The translations under genes and the position numbers were made by a program. Positions 25,102-37,420 of a stretch of DNA of 64,000 nt are shown here, one piece after another. The notes under the pieces are model-generated. The model worked only from the letters and a program-made list of their open reading frames with translations, did no database searches and was not told where the DNA came from. This stretch comes from Lingula anatina (Eukaryota; Brachiopoda; Lingulata; Lingulida; Lingulidae). Each line of letters begins with the position of its first letter. Within the stretch, counting starts at the first letter, position 1. The stretch spans positions 62,001-126,000 of the forward strand of contig NW_019775538.1 of NCBI RefSeq assembly GCF_001039355.2, given 5' to 3'.

Positions 25102-25868
25102 AATTGAATGCNCACACACACACACACACACACACACTGTATATAAAATGGAAAACATCACAAATATGCATAACACATATTTATCTTAAAATACCTAAAA
25201 GTTCTGTCAATCCTAAAGATATATTCAAGCACTCCTCGGCGAACGTCTTCCTTCAATATCTTCCCTCTGACAGTTCCATTATAGTATTTGTGTTCAGCCT
25301 CAAACCAAAGTCGACAATACAAAGGCATGTGTTTTTCTACGGGTTCGCGTGCCGCTGATATTACTTTTACTTCTCTGCCTTTTACTCGTGGATCATAATA
25401 TGCAGAGAACACGTACAACCCAGAATCTGCTGCTTTTTGCCATCTTAAAGTTTCCTTGGAGAAATTGGTAGGTAATGACTCTGCCCAGGAACTCCAACCT
25501 GTCATGGAATTTATAATATTTTCAATCGGGTCTTCTGTCTCAGTTCCTTGAAATTTGAGAGAAGCTGACAAAGAGTGCCCTGTCTCTGACAGCCGAATTG
25601 TCTTCAATTCTAAAGGTTCATCTTTCCCTGGAAACGTGTGATTGGAACCCAACACGTCTTGTCCAACAGCATCGTTTTGTATTGCTAGTTTTCTTACATG
25701 TTTGCTGCGCTTGTGATATACAAGTTTATCGGTCCCCAACAGATACCAGGCCGTAATTACACAACAGGCAAGTAAAATAAAAGAAAGGTATTTCTTGTAT
25801 AATCCTTGTACAGAAGAGTTTTTAAATCTTCCAGCCTTCATATTTGTCATCATGGCGGATTTCACCAT
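23696..25868 (-). CDS. GT92 family glycosyltransferase, copy 3 (exon 2 lost at a scaffold join)
   Basis: Exons found: 25195-25868 (exon 1, starts MVKSAMMTNMKAG), 24505-24737 (exon 3) and 23696-24333 (exon 4, DIDEIIVP acidic motif). All have the same borders and phases as the other copies. Exon 2 should lie between 24738 and 25194 but is absent. The sequence runs from the GA repeat that follows exon 2 in transcript order straight through a single N (25112) to the CA repeat next to exon 1. In copy 2 these two repeats are about 2.1 kb apart with exon 2 between them. Loss in assembly is therefore more likely than a real deletion. Splicing exon 1 directly to exon 3 would keep the frame (phase 2 to 2) but remove 41 residues. 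The gene is close to copy 2. Confidence 0.85.
25112..25112. other. Single-N join that removes exon 2 of copy 3
   Basis: The N lies between a (GA)n tract (25055-25100, then ctaattgaatg) and a (CA)n tract. In copy 2 the matching positions are about 18426 and 20540. About 2 kb of intron and one exon are missing here. Confidence 0.8.
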
Positions 25869-26110
25869 ACGGCCCTCTGATTACGAACAACAGCAGTTTA
25901 TTCATATGGGCGGTTTCCATATCGCATACGGGGACTTTCAAAATGAAGAGTATAAAAGGGTGAAATTAAGATTGGTTGCCATTGGTTACCAAAAGTTCAT
26001 GAAACGTAAAGACTAATAAACTAAACTTACAGATAATACTAAACAAGTTATAAATTATAAGGTACCTTGCATAGCATTTTTGTAGCGTAGGTATTTTTAC
26101 TCCCCCCCCC

Positions 26111-26621
26111 NNNNNNNNNNNNNNNNNNNNNNNNNNNNNNNNNNNNNNNNNNNNNNNNNNNNNNNNNNNNNNNNNNNNNNNNNNNNNNNNNNNNNNNNNN
26201 NNNNNNNNNNNNNNNNNNNNNNNNNNNNNNNNNNNNNNNNNNNNNNNNNNNNNNNNNNNNNNNNNNNNNNNNNNNNNNNNNNNNNNNNNNNNNNNNNNNN
26301 NNNNNNNNNNNNNNNNNNNNNNNNNNNNNNNNNNNNNNNNNNNNNNNNNNNNNNNNNNNNNNNNNNNNNNNNNNNNNNNNNNNNNNNNNNNNNNNNNNNN
26401 NNNNNNNNNNNNNNNNNNNNNNNNNNNNNNNNNNNNNNNNNNNNNNNNNNNNNNNNNNNNNNNNNNNNNNNNNNNNNNNNNNNNNNNNNNNNNNNNNNNN
26501 NNNNNNNNNNNNNNNNNNNNNNNNNNNNNNNNNNNNNNNNNNNNNNNNNNNNNNNNNNNNNNNNNNNNNNNNNNNNNNNNNNNNNNNNNNNNNNNNNNNN
26601 NNNNNNNNNNNNNNNNNNNNN
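26111..26621. other. Assembly gap
   Basis: A run of 511 N after a C homopolymer. By comparison with the other spacers it should contain only array spacer sequence. Confidence 0.98.
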
Positions 26622-26885
26622 AACCACAATGAAACTACTGTATAAAACTAAGAAAAGGTATAGACTAAGATTTTAATATATTCCCTAAGAAAAGTGGATA
26701 AACAGCAGTAGATTTGCAGCAAATGTGCGGCAACAGTTTGGAAGTAATCTAAAATTTTGCTAAGGGTGAACAGGGGTGTGACAAAGGTATTCGGTATGGG
26801 GCGTAACTTCATTCTTGAACAATATTTATCAGGTAAATTGGCATATTTGTACGGGCTACAATCCCGGGCAGTCATTTTCACCCCA

Positions 26886-27097
26886 TTTCCATAGATTTTA
26901 GATCGATCTATTCCTGTGGGGAGTCTCGCTAGATTACTGTCAGCTTGACCGGCTTAAGCGTCTGTCCCGCCTACTAAAAGCTGTAAGGGGGTAATTAACT
27001 ATGGTGCCCGCTCGGCTGACTGCAATTTAGCGTGAACCCCCAGGGAGTTAGGTCGATCTAAAACTTAATCTTTAGATCGATCTAAATCTCTGGGAAA
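26886..27097. mobile_element. MITE-like element, copy B
   Basis: Same family as 7191-7357: terminal inverted repeats with agattttagatcgatcta, and a shared core that includes cccgcctactaaaagctgta and gggggtaattaactatgg. It has about 40 extra bases before the right end. The spacers at about 15880 and 22160 lack it and show the empty site (agtcagtttggttgaaatgc), so it inserted after or during the array expansion. Confidence 0.8.
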
Positions 27098-27302
27098 GCA
27101 CATTTTGTTTAAATGCTTTTGTTAAGGAGTTATGGGCCCCCATTACAGATTGCCATCAACAATACAGTCTGCACTAAGGATTTTAACAAAGATTCGCTGG
27201 CAACCCTGCTATCCGGATTCACCTGTGACATTCATGAGAAAGTGAGGATGTGAAAGGTATAAAACTTCCATATCACAGACTCAGCATTGATAATTTACAA
27301 AG

Positions 27303-27690
27303 ATATCTCGCACGAAAATGCAGGAGTATCGAAGTAGCAAAGAAGCATTAACGCGGTGTGGAGCATATTTGCAGTAGAAATTCAGTATAGCCTACTGCAA
27401 TTCTACTCCATAAAGTACATAGGTTCCCGCACGAAAATGCAGTAGTATCGAAGTAGCAAAAAAGCATTCACACAGTAGTGATGTAGAGCATATTTGCAGT
27501 AGAAATGCAGCATAGCCTACTGCAATTCTACTTCAAAAAGTACATAGGTTTGTACAGAGAGGAGCATTAATGCAGTAGATTAGCAGCATGATACTTAGCT
27601 CCCAAATCGAAGCAGATTTGAGGCATGTTTGCAGTATAATTGCAGTAGTCTACTGCGCTGGAGTATCTACTGCGCTTTCGTGTGGGATAT
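27303..27690. mobile_element. Terminal-inverted-repeat element with internal tandem duplication
   Basis: The left end atatctcgcacgaaaatgca and the right end (complement atatcccacacgaaagcgca) are inverted repeats of about 23 bp. Inside, a unit of about 119 bp beginning cgcacgaaaatgcag is present twice (27309 and 27428). The empty site is visible in the spacers near 16085 and 22372 (acatatactacaaaatgcat). It is non-coding and rich in TGCAGTA words. Confidence 0.75.
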
Positions 27691-28414
27691 TACATAATGC
27701 ATGTTGTTGTTGTATACGGGCGCCGTTCTATTTCCAACTGTTACAGATTCCCCGTTAGAAGGTTGGCGCTTTATTACACACAGAGGGTTTAGTATATACA
27801 CGGCTATACTAATATGCACATTGCATGTTACCATGGCAGCGGGCATGGACGTTAAAACAGCTCGTTAAGGCTGGGTTAATAACACAACCACAATGCTGAC
27901 TGCATGCGTTACCTTGACAACACATTCTACGCCACATAGAGGTCATCTGTACACTTTCTGGTAAAGATGTATTTAGTATCATTTAGTAACAGAAAATGCG
28001 AATAAAGGATGATTATATGGCTAAATGTATCAGCTCTGAGCATCGAGGTCCTGATAATTCCGATCTGCTATTGGACAGGGTGGTGAGAAGTCTCTTTTTT
28101 ATCCCAATGAGCAGCCCGTCCCACACTTGAAATTTGCATTCAAACATATAAAAGAAATACTTAGTATAGCAATAGGTCAAGAAAACAGCCCTACATGTAC
28201 TGTGTACTTCATATGGATCCTATCAAAATATTCGGATTTGAAATTGTGCAAGTGATTTTATTTAATTATTTTTTACATACGTGTGCGCGTATGTGCGCGT
28301 TGACTGTTTATGTAATTCTAAAACCCTAATATACAAATGTCACCGTGCCTCTCAATATACACTATCAACAGGTATTAAGTATAGACATAGTGTACCGTAG
28401 ACGGATTTTTTACA

Positions 28415-31095
28415 TCATGGCCATTCAATTCCACTCTTCTTCATCATTTTCTCGGTCACTTCCAAGCGTGCCAGGTATTTGTCCTTAAAATGGTACATGC
28501 GTGTTTCAAGAAAGTTTTTCTTTCGGACCATATTTCTCCTAATGTAGATTGGACGTCCTTGCCTAAAATGATGCAGAATGGCTTCAGAAGGCAACACAGC
28601 ATAGACGCTGGTGGCATTTATTGCACTATGAGTCGTCATGAGGTTCACTTTTTCCGGTCTTATGATCATTTTCCATCTACCACCGCCAAACCAAACGTGT
28701 AACCGCTTTGTTGCTAAGAGTGCTACCGGTTTGTATCGCAACATTCGTCCATCTTTATCTCCAGTTCTGTTTTCGTACACAGTCACATTGTCGATGAAGA
28801 CACGCGGGAAGAAGGCATTGCTGAACCTGTAGGCAGCTCTGCTAGGAAAACTCTGCATCATGGCTGAGTAGTTCTCGTGCAAGTAGGGAACGATAACCTC
28901 GTCGATGTCGTGCATTAGGAGATATTTGAACCGGTGTATATTACGTAACACGCAGTCGTTTTGCACTGTTAGTTGTTTGTAGTTATATGGCATTTGTGTC
29001 CCTAGACCCTCTTCAATTGCAGTCACGTTCCACGGTATAACAGTGACAAATCCTGAAATAAAGCACCGTCTTATACTGCTATGATGATAGAATGCGGTAG
29101 TTGTGCCCAGGAGCAATGCCACCCCACAATGCCAATATTATTTCTATGAAATTGTTCTACGGAATGTCCTGTTTGGCGGAGAAATGAAAAACAATTGGCA
29201 TAATATTTCTCTTTTAATGACCCATCATATTTCACAGCTTCATCATTTATAGGAACTAAATAATTTAAAATATGCAATCAAATGGGGAATGAAATAAAAT
29301 TGGACCCTTTTTATCTCATGTAAAGGTACATATGAGCCAAGCGTCAGAGGAGCATGGATTCCCAGTGACACATATAAACCACTTCTACTAGTTTCTTTTA
29401 CGACTCAAATGAAATAGACATGCCAAAGGATAAACTGAATTGCTCGATCAGCCCAAAAAGAGCTTTACACCGCTCCTTTCTTTTTTGGTCAGAAATTTAA
29501 CCTACAGGTACTTATGTGACGTACTTTTCCGCCCAATGTATATACAGCATAGAAAGCCAGCATGAAACCCCGTCCAAATATCATGTTCGAGTAATATTAA
29601 ACAAGTCCTTTGGTATTCTCTTGGTTATACTATTTGAAACTGAATCTGCTGGTATTTGGTTGGTTTTTGTGGCCAAAAAATGACACCATATGCATCTTTA
29701 ATGCGTATTGTTCCTGCATTCCCACCTAACACAGTTCACGGGTTTGTAACTGGGGATGAACTATGATAAAGGCAATAAAATATTCTACACAGACTCACCT
29801 TGTTTAACGTAAAAATCGAGAACGGAGCTGAGGTTACTTGATCGGTGATAAATGAAGACGTGTTGTGCCCCAAACATTTTGTATAGTTCCAAAGCTTGGA
29901 TGAACCATGAGATATCATTGTAGTTGATGAGAGCGCCGTGAATACACACACCGAATTCCTGTTGTTTGTCAGTCCAATCCTTGGACCTATCTAGCACTTT
30001 AAGGACGGGCGGCATGAAGTCTTTATAAATCCTAGATGGAGAAAAGATGTGTTAGTAACATGGATGGTAGTACACGTACATTGCCATGTATGTGTGCATG
30101 AGCTTTGCATTTGACGGTATGGCGCAGAAAAAGTCTGAAATAACGTGAGATTTTTGCTGAATTTGAGAGAGAGTGGGCATAAAATGATACAAGTTTCAAA
30201 CAGTACATAGAAATGGAAAGTAATTATTTTTCCATGTTAAATTTATCTTGAAAAAGGCAAACTTTAGATGTGATTGCTACATGTGCGTTGGTGCTTGTGT
30301 GTTTGTGTGTTTATGAGAGAGAGAGAGAGAGAGAGAAATTAATAACCACACCAGGGTTGTTTTTTTAAACAACAGATATTCTTTAAAAAATAAATTGTCT
30401 CACAAGACATACGACAGATTGGCTTTGGCCGCCAAGAAATACTGAAGAGATTCTGGGGTGATATTTGCTATCAGTTGTACAGCTGTTGGTCGTGGTATGT
30501 CTGATACATTACAGTACACAATGCTGCTCCTAATTCTGGAAAATGAAAAGAAAATGAATGACGGGAATACAAAAAATAAAATAAAATAAAATAAATAAAT
30601 AAATAAATAAATAAATAAATAGATAAATAAATACGGCTGCCGTTCTGAATACAAAATGCACCTGTTTTATATGCATGCTTTCAAGGCTGCTCATCAAGGC
30701 TTTCTGGTAAACTATTTACTTTTCCCTTTACGAGTGACATGTTATTCAAACCAAAACTTATTAAATAAGTATACTGAAAAATGTAAGATTATTCAAGGTA
30801 TCCAATGAACTATATTCTATGTTAATGCATCACGACGTACACAAATAATACGGATTGCAATCAGACGTACACAAATAATATGGTTATACAAATAATAAGG
30901 ATTGAAATCCAGACTAAATCTAAATCCGCATGGGCGTGATTTGAAATCCAAGTCAAAACAATTTTTAATTACGATATCATTAGTCACAATATAAAGGATT
31001 ACTTTCTTTTGAATAAATGTACATATCAGTAAGTTGTGTTTGGAGGGAGGCAGTGGAGGATAAGCACACAAAGATAATTTGGAAGACTGTCAGAG

Positions 31096-31141
<46 letters not shown>

Positions 31142-32309
31142 GATCCACCCCTGACATATTTGGAGTAACAAATTCACCGTTAGACTCATTTTGGTCTTCA
31201 TAGATGGAGTTGTAAAGATGTGACACGGGATTCTTTTTTTTTTTTTTTTCGATTTTCTGTTGACTGACTGTATGTTAATAATAATAATATTTATTTCTTA
31301 AAACCGCACTACCCTACCGTCTCAGTGCTGTTTACAGATAAAATTATCAGGTTTACAACTAATTATATAGATAATAAAAGCTAAGGTAAAAAACAATTAA
31401 AATAATTAATGCTGGTTAAAAAAGTAATGGTCTGAACAATAAAACTTTTTTTCCGATAAAATGAGAAAATGTTAGTTAAAATACTGTGAAAATAAGAATG
31501 ATTTAAGTCTTTTTTAAAAGCCTCAACATTATCAATAGTCCGAATATGTAGTTGATTCCATAAAATGGGTGCTGCCATTGAAAATACCCTGTGGCCCTAG
31601 TTTTTTAAATTTTTTTTATTATCATTTCTGATAAAACGAAGAGTGGAGGTGGATCTGGTAGACCTGTTGAGATTGGGTGTACTTAGATGTAGCATCGAGT
31701 TAAAATATGAGGGTCATTCACCTCTGGTGAATTTCAAAACAAATAGCAGTAATTTTAAAACAAGTCTCTGTCGTACAGGAAACCAATGTAGTTCGAATAA
31801 AATGGGTGAAATGTTTGATCTGAGAGGGGTTTTGGTCAGTAGTCGTGCTGCTGCATTTTGGACAGATTGCAGTTTTCCAATTTGGTAGCTAAGAGGACCA
31901 TACAGAAGACTGTTTCCGTAGTCAAGATGTGAAGTTATAAAGGCAATATGTTTACGTACGTAATAAAATATACTACTGCAATTTTATGTGAAACTACCTT
32001 AAAGTGTTACTTTCAGTGCAACCCCCATTTCTTGCCGTAGTCTCGCAGTGTGCTGTGCTGCATCTGCACTACAAACATGATCCACACCATCCACACCACT
32101 AATGCTTAAATGGTACCTCGATAAAACTGCAGTTTTTTGCGGGTAACCCTCCATATGGAATGTATTTAATAATTTATGTTCTTAGCTATATGTTCTAGGC
32201 CATTAATGGCCTTTTTGGATGTGATTAATGTAATCATAATTCAAAATTGTCTTTATTTCGCCAAGGCGAATTTATAATCTGCCTGGATTTCAATCTTGCC
32301 TGTGACACT

Positions 32310-32362
<53 letters not shown>

Positions 32363-33103
32363 GTGTGTGTTTAAATATATAATGGAAAACACCACAAATA
32401 TACATTATATATGTTTATCTTAAAAATACCTTGAATTTCTATCAATCCTAAAGATATATTCAAGCACTCCTCGGCGAACATCTTCTTTCAACATCTTCCC
32501 TCTGACAGTTCCATTATAGTATTTGTGTTCAGCCTCAAACCAAAGTCGACAATATAAAGGCATATGTTTTTCTGTGGGTTGTCTTGCCGCTGAAATTACT
32601 TTTACTTCTCTGCCTTTTACTCGTGGATCATAATATGCAGAGAACACGTACAACCCGGAATCTGCTGCTTTTTGCCATCTTAAAGTTTCATTGGAGAAAT
32701 CGGTAGGTAATGACTCTGCCCAGGAAGTCCAACCTACCACGGATTCTCCCAAATGTTCAATCGGGCCTGCTGCCTCAGTTGCTTGAAATTTGAGAGAATC
32801 TGACAATGAGTGCCCTGTCTCTGACAGCCGACTTGTCTTCAAATCTGAAGGCCCATATCTACCCGGAGAAGTGTGATTGGAACCCGACATTTGTAATTCA
32901 ACAGCATCGTTATATCTTGTTAGTTTTCTTACATGTTTGCTGCGCTTGTGATATACCAGTTTATCGGTCCCGAACAGATACCAGCCTGTAATTACACAAC
33001 AGGCAAGTAAAATAAAAGAAAGGCATTTCTTGTGTATTCCTTGTACAAAATAGCTTTTAAATCGCCCAGCCTTCATATTTGCCATCTTGGCGGATTTCAC
33101 CAT
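28415..33103 (-). CDS. GT92 family glycosyltransferase, copy 4
   Basis: Exons in coding order: 32430-33103, 30413-30535, 29799-30031, 28415-29052. All have canonical borders and phases 2, 2, 1, giving 555 residues with every exon open. The start is MVKSAKMANMKAG; the N-terminal tail reads KSYFVQGIHKK before the anchor. The domain start is YVFSAYYDPR, exon 3 has WFIQALELYKMFGAQ, and the acidic motif is HDIDEVIVP near residue 392. It is a family member with the role described for copy 1. Intron 3 is longer than in copies 1-3. Intron 1 contains a LINE 3' end on the same strand. Exons 1 and 2 are almost identical to those of copy 5, while exon 4 is more different, suggesting partial gene conversion or mixed haplotypes. 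Confidence 0.92.
31277..31946 (-). mobile_element. LINE 3' fragment (copy in GT92-4)
   Basis: The minus strand encodes the C-terminal end of a non-LTR reverse transcriptase ORF. The motifs are SHLDYGNSLLYG, KLQSVQNAAARLL, ELHWFPV, then FSMAAPILWNQL, as in Jockey/CR1/L2-type LINEs. It ends in an (ATT)n-type tail on the + strand left side. The frame has a stop within it (TGA where the other copy has a Cys codon). It is flanked by tatgtt at 31271 and 31947, a likely target-site duplication; intron 1 of copy 2 near 19175 is the empty site. Confidence 0.85.
32312..32360. repeat. (CA)n next to GT92 exon 1 donor
   Basis: A CA repeat stands within about 50-110 bases of the exon 1 splice donor in every copy (near 14476, 20540, 25113, 32312, 39370), with different lengths. 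In copy 6 it lies at 46306-46342, displaced by a transposon inserted at its end. Confidence 0.9.
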
Positions 33104-35138
33104 ACGGTACTCTTATTCCGAACAGCGGCAGTTGATTTATATGGGCGATTTGCATAGCGCATACGGGATTTTCACAATGAAAAGTATAAAAGGGTAAGTC
33201 TAAGATTGGTTGTCATAGGTTACCACAAGTTAATGAAACGTAAAGACTAATAAAATAATGTTAGAAAAGCCGCATAACGATCAATCGGTCAAATACCGAT
33301 ACTTAGAGATGAATATTAAGCAAAATCAAAATGATAAGGTACTTTGAATAACTTTTTTTGTAGCATAGAAACCCATATCATCGTAAAGTCACGTATTTTT
33401 TATATATTAATCCAGTTACCAGACATTATTATATTATACTGCATTAAACAAACTGTATATAGACTAAGATTTTAATGTATTCCCTAAGCAAAATAGACAA
33501 ACTGCAGTAAATTTGCTCCACATTTGTTGCAAACTAAATAGTTAGCAAGACACTGTTTGCATGTTGTTGCGAAATAAATTGGTTCAAATTTGCATGAGCA
33601 CATAAAGTTGTTCACAGTAAGTTTGGAAGAAGTCTTCATATCCATTCAAACTGTAAACAGTACAACATGTGCCTTGAATTATTTGCATGGTGAAATTCCT
33701 TCCTGCAAAATAGCAGCAAATTTTCGGCAACAGTTTGCAAGAAGTCTCAAATTTTGCTAAGAGTGTACAGGGGTATGACAAAGGTATTGCACCACGTTGC
33801 TTTAAGGTTATTGATTATGAATTTATTTCAAGGAATTAGGGATTTTAAGTTTGGATTTTATTGATATCGGTATTTTCAATTGAATTTTTCTACTACATAT
33901 TTTAGTCTGTTAAAACAGACTACTGCTTTATACCCTCCGAACTGCCACCATTCTTCTAGGATATACCCATGAAAGCGTAGTAAAAGCGTTTTGAATCAGG
34001 TCGCTTTTGCTTTGGAACCAATTGTTTGGATTTGATTTCCAATTACATCTCACAGATTTTTAATAAAATTCGCATTTTGGGCATGCGTAGGTCAGCTCAG
34101 CAAATCGTAAGCCTTTATCAGCGTCCAAATACCGAAAATGAGGCTTTTCCTGCATCTAAATATTTAATAATGCATTTATCTTTGTGCTGATTTTAAACAA
34201 CAAAACTTGGTTGGTGAGAAGTCGCTGTTTTATGCGAAAGGGCATCCCGTCCCACATTTGAAATTTGCACTAAAATATTGCAAAATACTTAGTATAGCAA
34301 TAGATCAAGCAAACAGCCCCCCTGCGAACTTTAGATTGACCCTATCAACAAACTTGAATTAAAATCAGTCAGGCGTTGATTGGTCCTGATGGCATATCGT
34401 ACTACCCGTACAGGTACATGTGCGTGTTTAGCGTGTTAAAAATATTCTGATTTTCAATTGTGCACGTGATTTTTAAGCTATTTTGTACACATATGCGTGT
34501 TCGTGCACATCTCATGTTTATTTAACATCTAAATGCTAATATACAAATGTCACGTAGACGATATACGGTAATTTTACAAATGGCATGTAGACGATATACG
34601 GTAATTTTTCATCATGGCCATGCAATTCCACTCTTCTTTATCATTTTCTCGGCTGTTACTAAGCGTGCCCGGTATTTGTTCTTAAAATGATACATACGTG
34701 TCTCAACGCTTTCATTGGTTGTCGTATGACTTAGAATAGGCAATGTTTTCTTCACTGGCGAATTCGATTAATGAACTGATGTCAAAATGACATCAAAGAG
34801 ATTATTTAAAGTTATTAAAAACGGGTTTTATCCTCATTTTTATTTACCAGTCAGCAAAAGAGGAAAAAACGGATGAAGTCTGTATTAAAGATATACAGTA
34901 GTACTTATTATAGCAACAGATCATGCCAACTGCCCAACTGTGTACTTCATATGGATCCTATCAAAATATGCGGATTTGCAATTGTGCAAGTGATTTTATT
35001 TTATCAATTTTTGCATATGTGTGCGTGTTTGTGGGCGTTGACTGTTCATTCATGTTAATTCATGTAATATCAAAACTCTAATATACAAATGTTACCATGC
35101 CTCTCAATATACACGTATCAACAGGCGGTAATTTTACA
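33104..35138. other. Spacer between GT92 copies 4 and 5
   Basis: Non-coding. It contains the promoter-like block of copy 4 (33185-33209), a stretch rich in TTGCAAACT-like words (33500-33780) related to the minisatellite at 55070-55860, a relic exon end (34612-34706) and a two-unit repeat of about 35 bp (34550-34610). It is nearly identical to 40147-42187 over most of its length. Confidence 0.7.
34612..34706 (-). pseudogene. Duplicated 3' end of a GT92 last exon (relic 2)
   Basis: The minus strand reads TRMYHFKNKY and KKSGIAWP then stop, matching the end of exon 4, about 530 bp downstream of the real exon 4 of copy 5. The frame is open, but the rest of the exon and a usable acceptor are missing. 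Confidence 0.7.
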
Positions 35139-37073
35139 TCATGGCCATGCAATTCCACTTTTCTTCATCATTTTCTCAACCATTTCCAAGCGTGCCAGGT
35201 ATTTGTCCTTAAAATGGTACATGCGTGTTTCAAGAAAGTTTTTCTGTCGGACCATATTTCTCCTAATGTAGATTGGGCGTCCTTGCCTAAAATGATGCAG
35301 AACGGCTTCGGAAGGCAACACAGCATAGACGCTGGTGGCATTAATGGCACTGTGGGTCGTCATGAGGTTCACTTTTTCCGGTCTTATGATCATTTTCCAT
35401 CGACCACCGACAAACCAAACATATAACCGCTTTGTTGCTAAGAGTGCTACCGGTTTGTATCGCAACATTCGTCCATCTTTTTCTCCAGTTCTGTTTTGGT
35501 ACACAGTCACATTGTCGATGAAGACAAGCGGGAAGAAGGCATTACTGAACCTGTAGGCAGCTCTGCTAGGGAAACTCTGTATCATGGCGGAGTAGTTCTC
35601 GTGCAAGTAGGGAACAATTACTTCGTCGATGTCGTGCATTAGGAGATATTTGAACCGGTGTATGTTACGCAACACGCAGTCGTTTTGCAGTGTTAGCTGT
35701 ATGTAGTTATACTGCATTTGTTTCTCTAGACCCTTTTCAATGGCAGTCACATTCCACGGTATTACAGTGACAAATCCTGAAATAAAATGCTGGTATCTAA
35801 TCATTGTGTCATATAGCTATGCTGATATGTTGAATGCGGCAGTTGTGCCCTGAAGCAATGCCACCTCACAATGCTTATATTATTTCTGAGATTGAATTAC
35901 GTGGGGAAATTTAAAAAAAAAAGACATATTGCACACAGCTTCATTTATAAGAACTAAATAATTTAAAATATGCAAAAAAGTGGGGAATGAAACAAAGTTA
36001 TTATTTTTAATGTGATTTAATGAATAAAGTTACTACATTTTCATCTAACACAGTTGACGGGTTTGAAACTTGGAACAAATTGTGATAAAGACAATAAAAT
36101 GTTCTTTAAAGACTCACCTTGTTTTACGTAAAAATTGAGAACGGAGCTGAGGTTACTTGATCGGTGATAAACGAATACTTGTTGTGCCCCAAACATTTTG
36201 TATAGTTCCAATGCTTGTACAAACCATGAAATATCATTGTAGTTGGTGAGAGCGTTGTGAATACACACACCAAATTCCTGTTGTTTGTCAGTCCAACCGT
36301 TGGACCTATCTAGCACTTTAAGGACTGGCGGCATGGGGTCTTTATAAACCCTATGAAGAGAAGATAACATTATACCCCCACTACCTTAACACAATCTTTT
36401 TGAGTCGTACAACTGACGACTACCCTATTTCTTTTTTTCAATTCTGATCTCTTTGTGAGGTCTTTACTGAACATTGCTGTTAGTACATGTACATTGTCAT
36501 GCAACTGTGACGTCAATTGCATTGGACCACGGCACGTACAAAACGTCTGAAATAAGGCAGGATTTTGCTGAATTTGTGTGAGGGTTGGCATTAAATGATA
36601 AAATGTCTCATAAATGACCCTGCTGACTATTGAAATGTCCGCAAATATCTTTTCAAAATCTTTCATGTAAACAGACTAACAAAGTCTTCACCTCGGCCGA
36701 AGGTCTCACTAGAAATTTGCACAGTCATGTTGAAGTTATCCCTNCCCTTGGACCTATCTAGCACTTTAAGGACGGGCGGCATGAAGTCTTTATAAGTCCT
36801 AGATGGAGAAAAGATGTGTTAGTAACATGGATGGTTGTACACGTACATTGCCATGTATGTGTGCATGAGCTTTGCATTTGACGGTATGGCGCAGAAAAAT
36901 AACGTGAGATTTTTGCTGAATTTGAGAGAGAGTGGGCATAAAATGATACAAGTTTCAAACAGTACATAGAAATGGAAAGTAATTATTTTTCCATGTTAAA
37001 TTTATCTTGAAAAAGGCAAACTTTAGATGTGATTGCTACATGTGCGTTGGTGCTTGTGTGTTTGTGTGTTTAT

Positions 37074-37107
<34 letters not shown>

Positions 37108-37373
37108 AATTAATAACCACACCAGGGTTGTTTTTTTAAACAACAGATATTCTTTAAAAAATAAAATAAAATAAATTGTCTCACAAGACATACGACAGAT
37201 TGGCTTTGGCCGCCAAGAAATACTGAAGAGATTCTGGGGTGATATTTGCTATCAGTTGTACAGCTGTTGGCCGTGGTAAGTCTGATACATTACAGTACAC
37301 AATGCTGCTCCTAATTCTGGAAAGTGAAAATGAAAAGAAAATGAATGACGGGAATACAAAAAAATAAAAATAA

Positions 37374-37420
<47 letters not shown>

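Larger units (their letters stand above)
25869..28414. other. Spacer between GT92 copies 3 and 4
   Basis: Non-coding spacer with the promoter-like block of copy 3 (25951-25985), a 511-base gap, two small inserted elements and array spacer sequence shared with the other units (for example ggacagggtggt near 28073). Confidence 0.7.

Noticed and set aside
26048-26629. Frames of 176-193 codons
   Set aside because: Made entirely of N bases in the assembly gap.
31643-31888. 81-codon + strand frame repeated at 38628-38948
   Set aside because: It is the antisense of the LINE reverse-transcriptase end.
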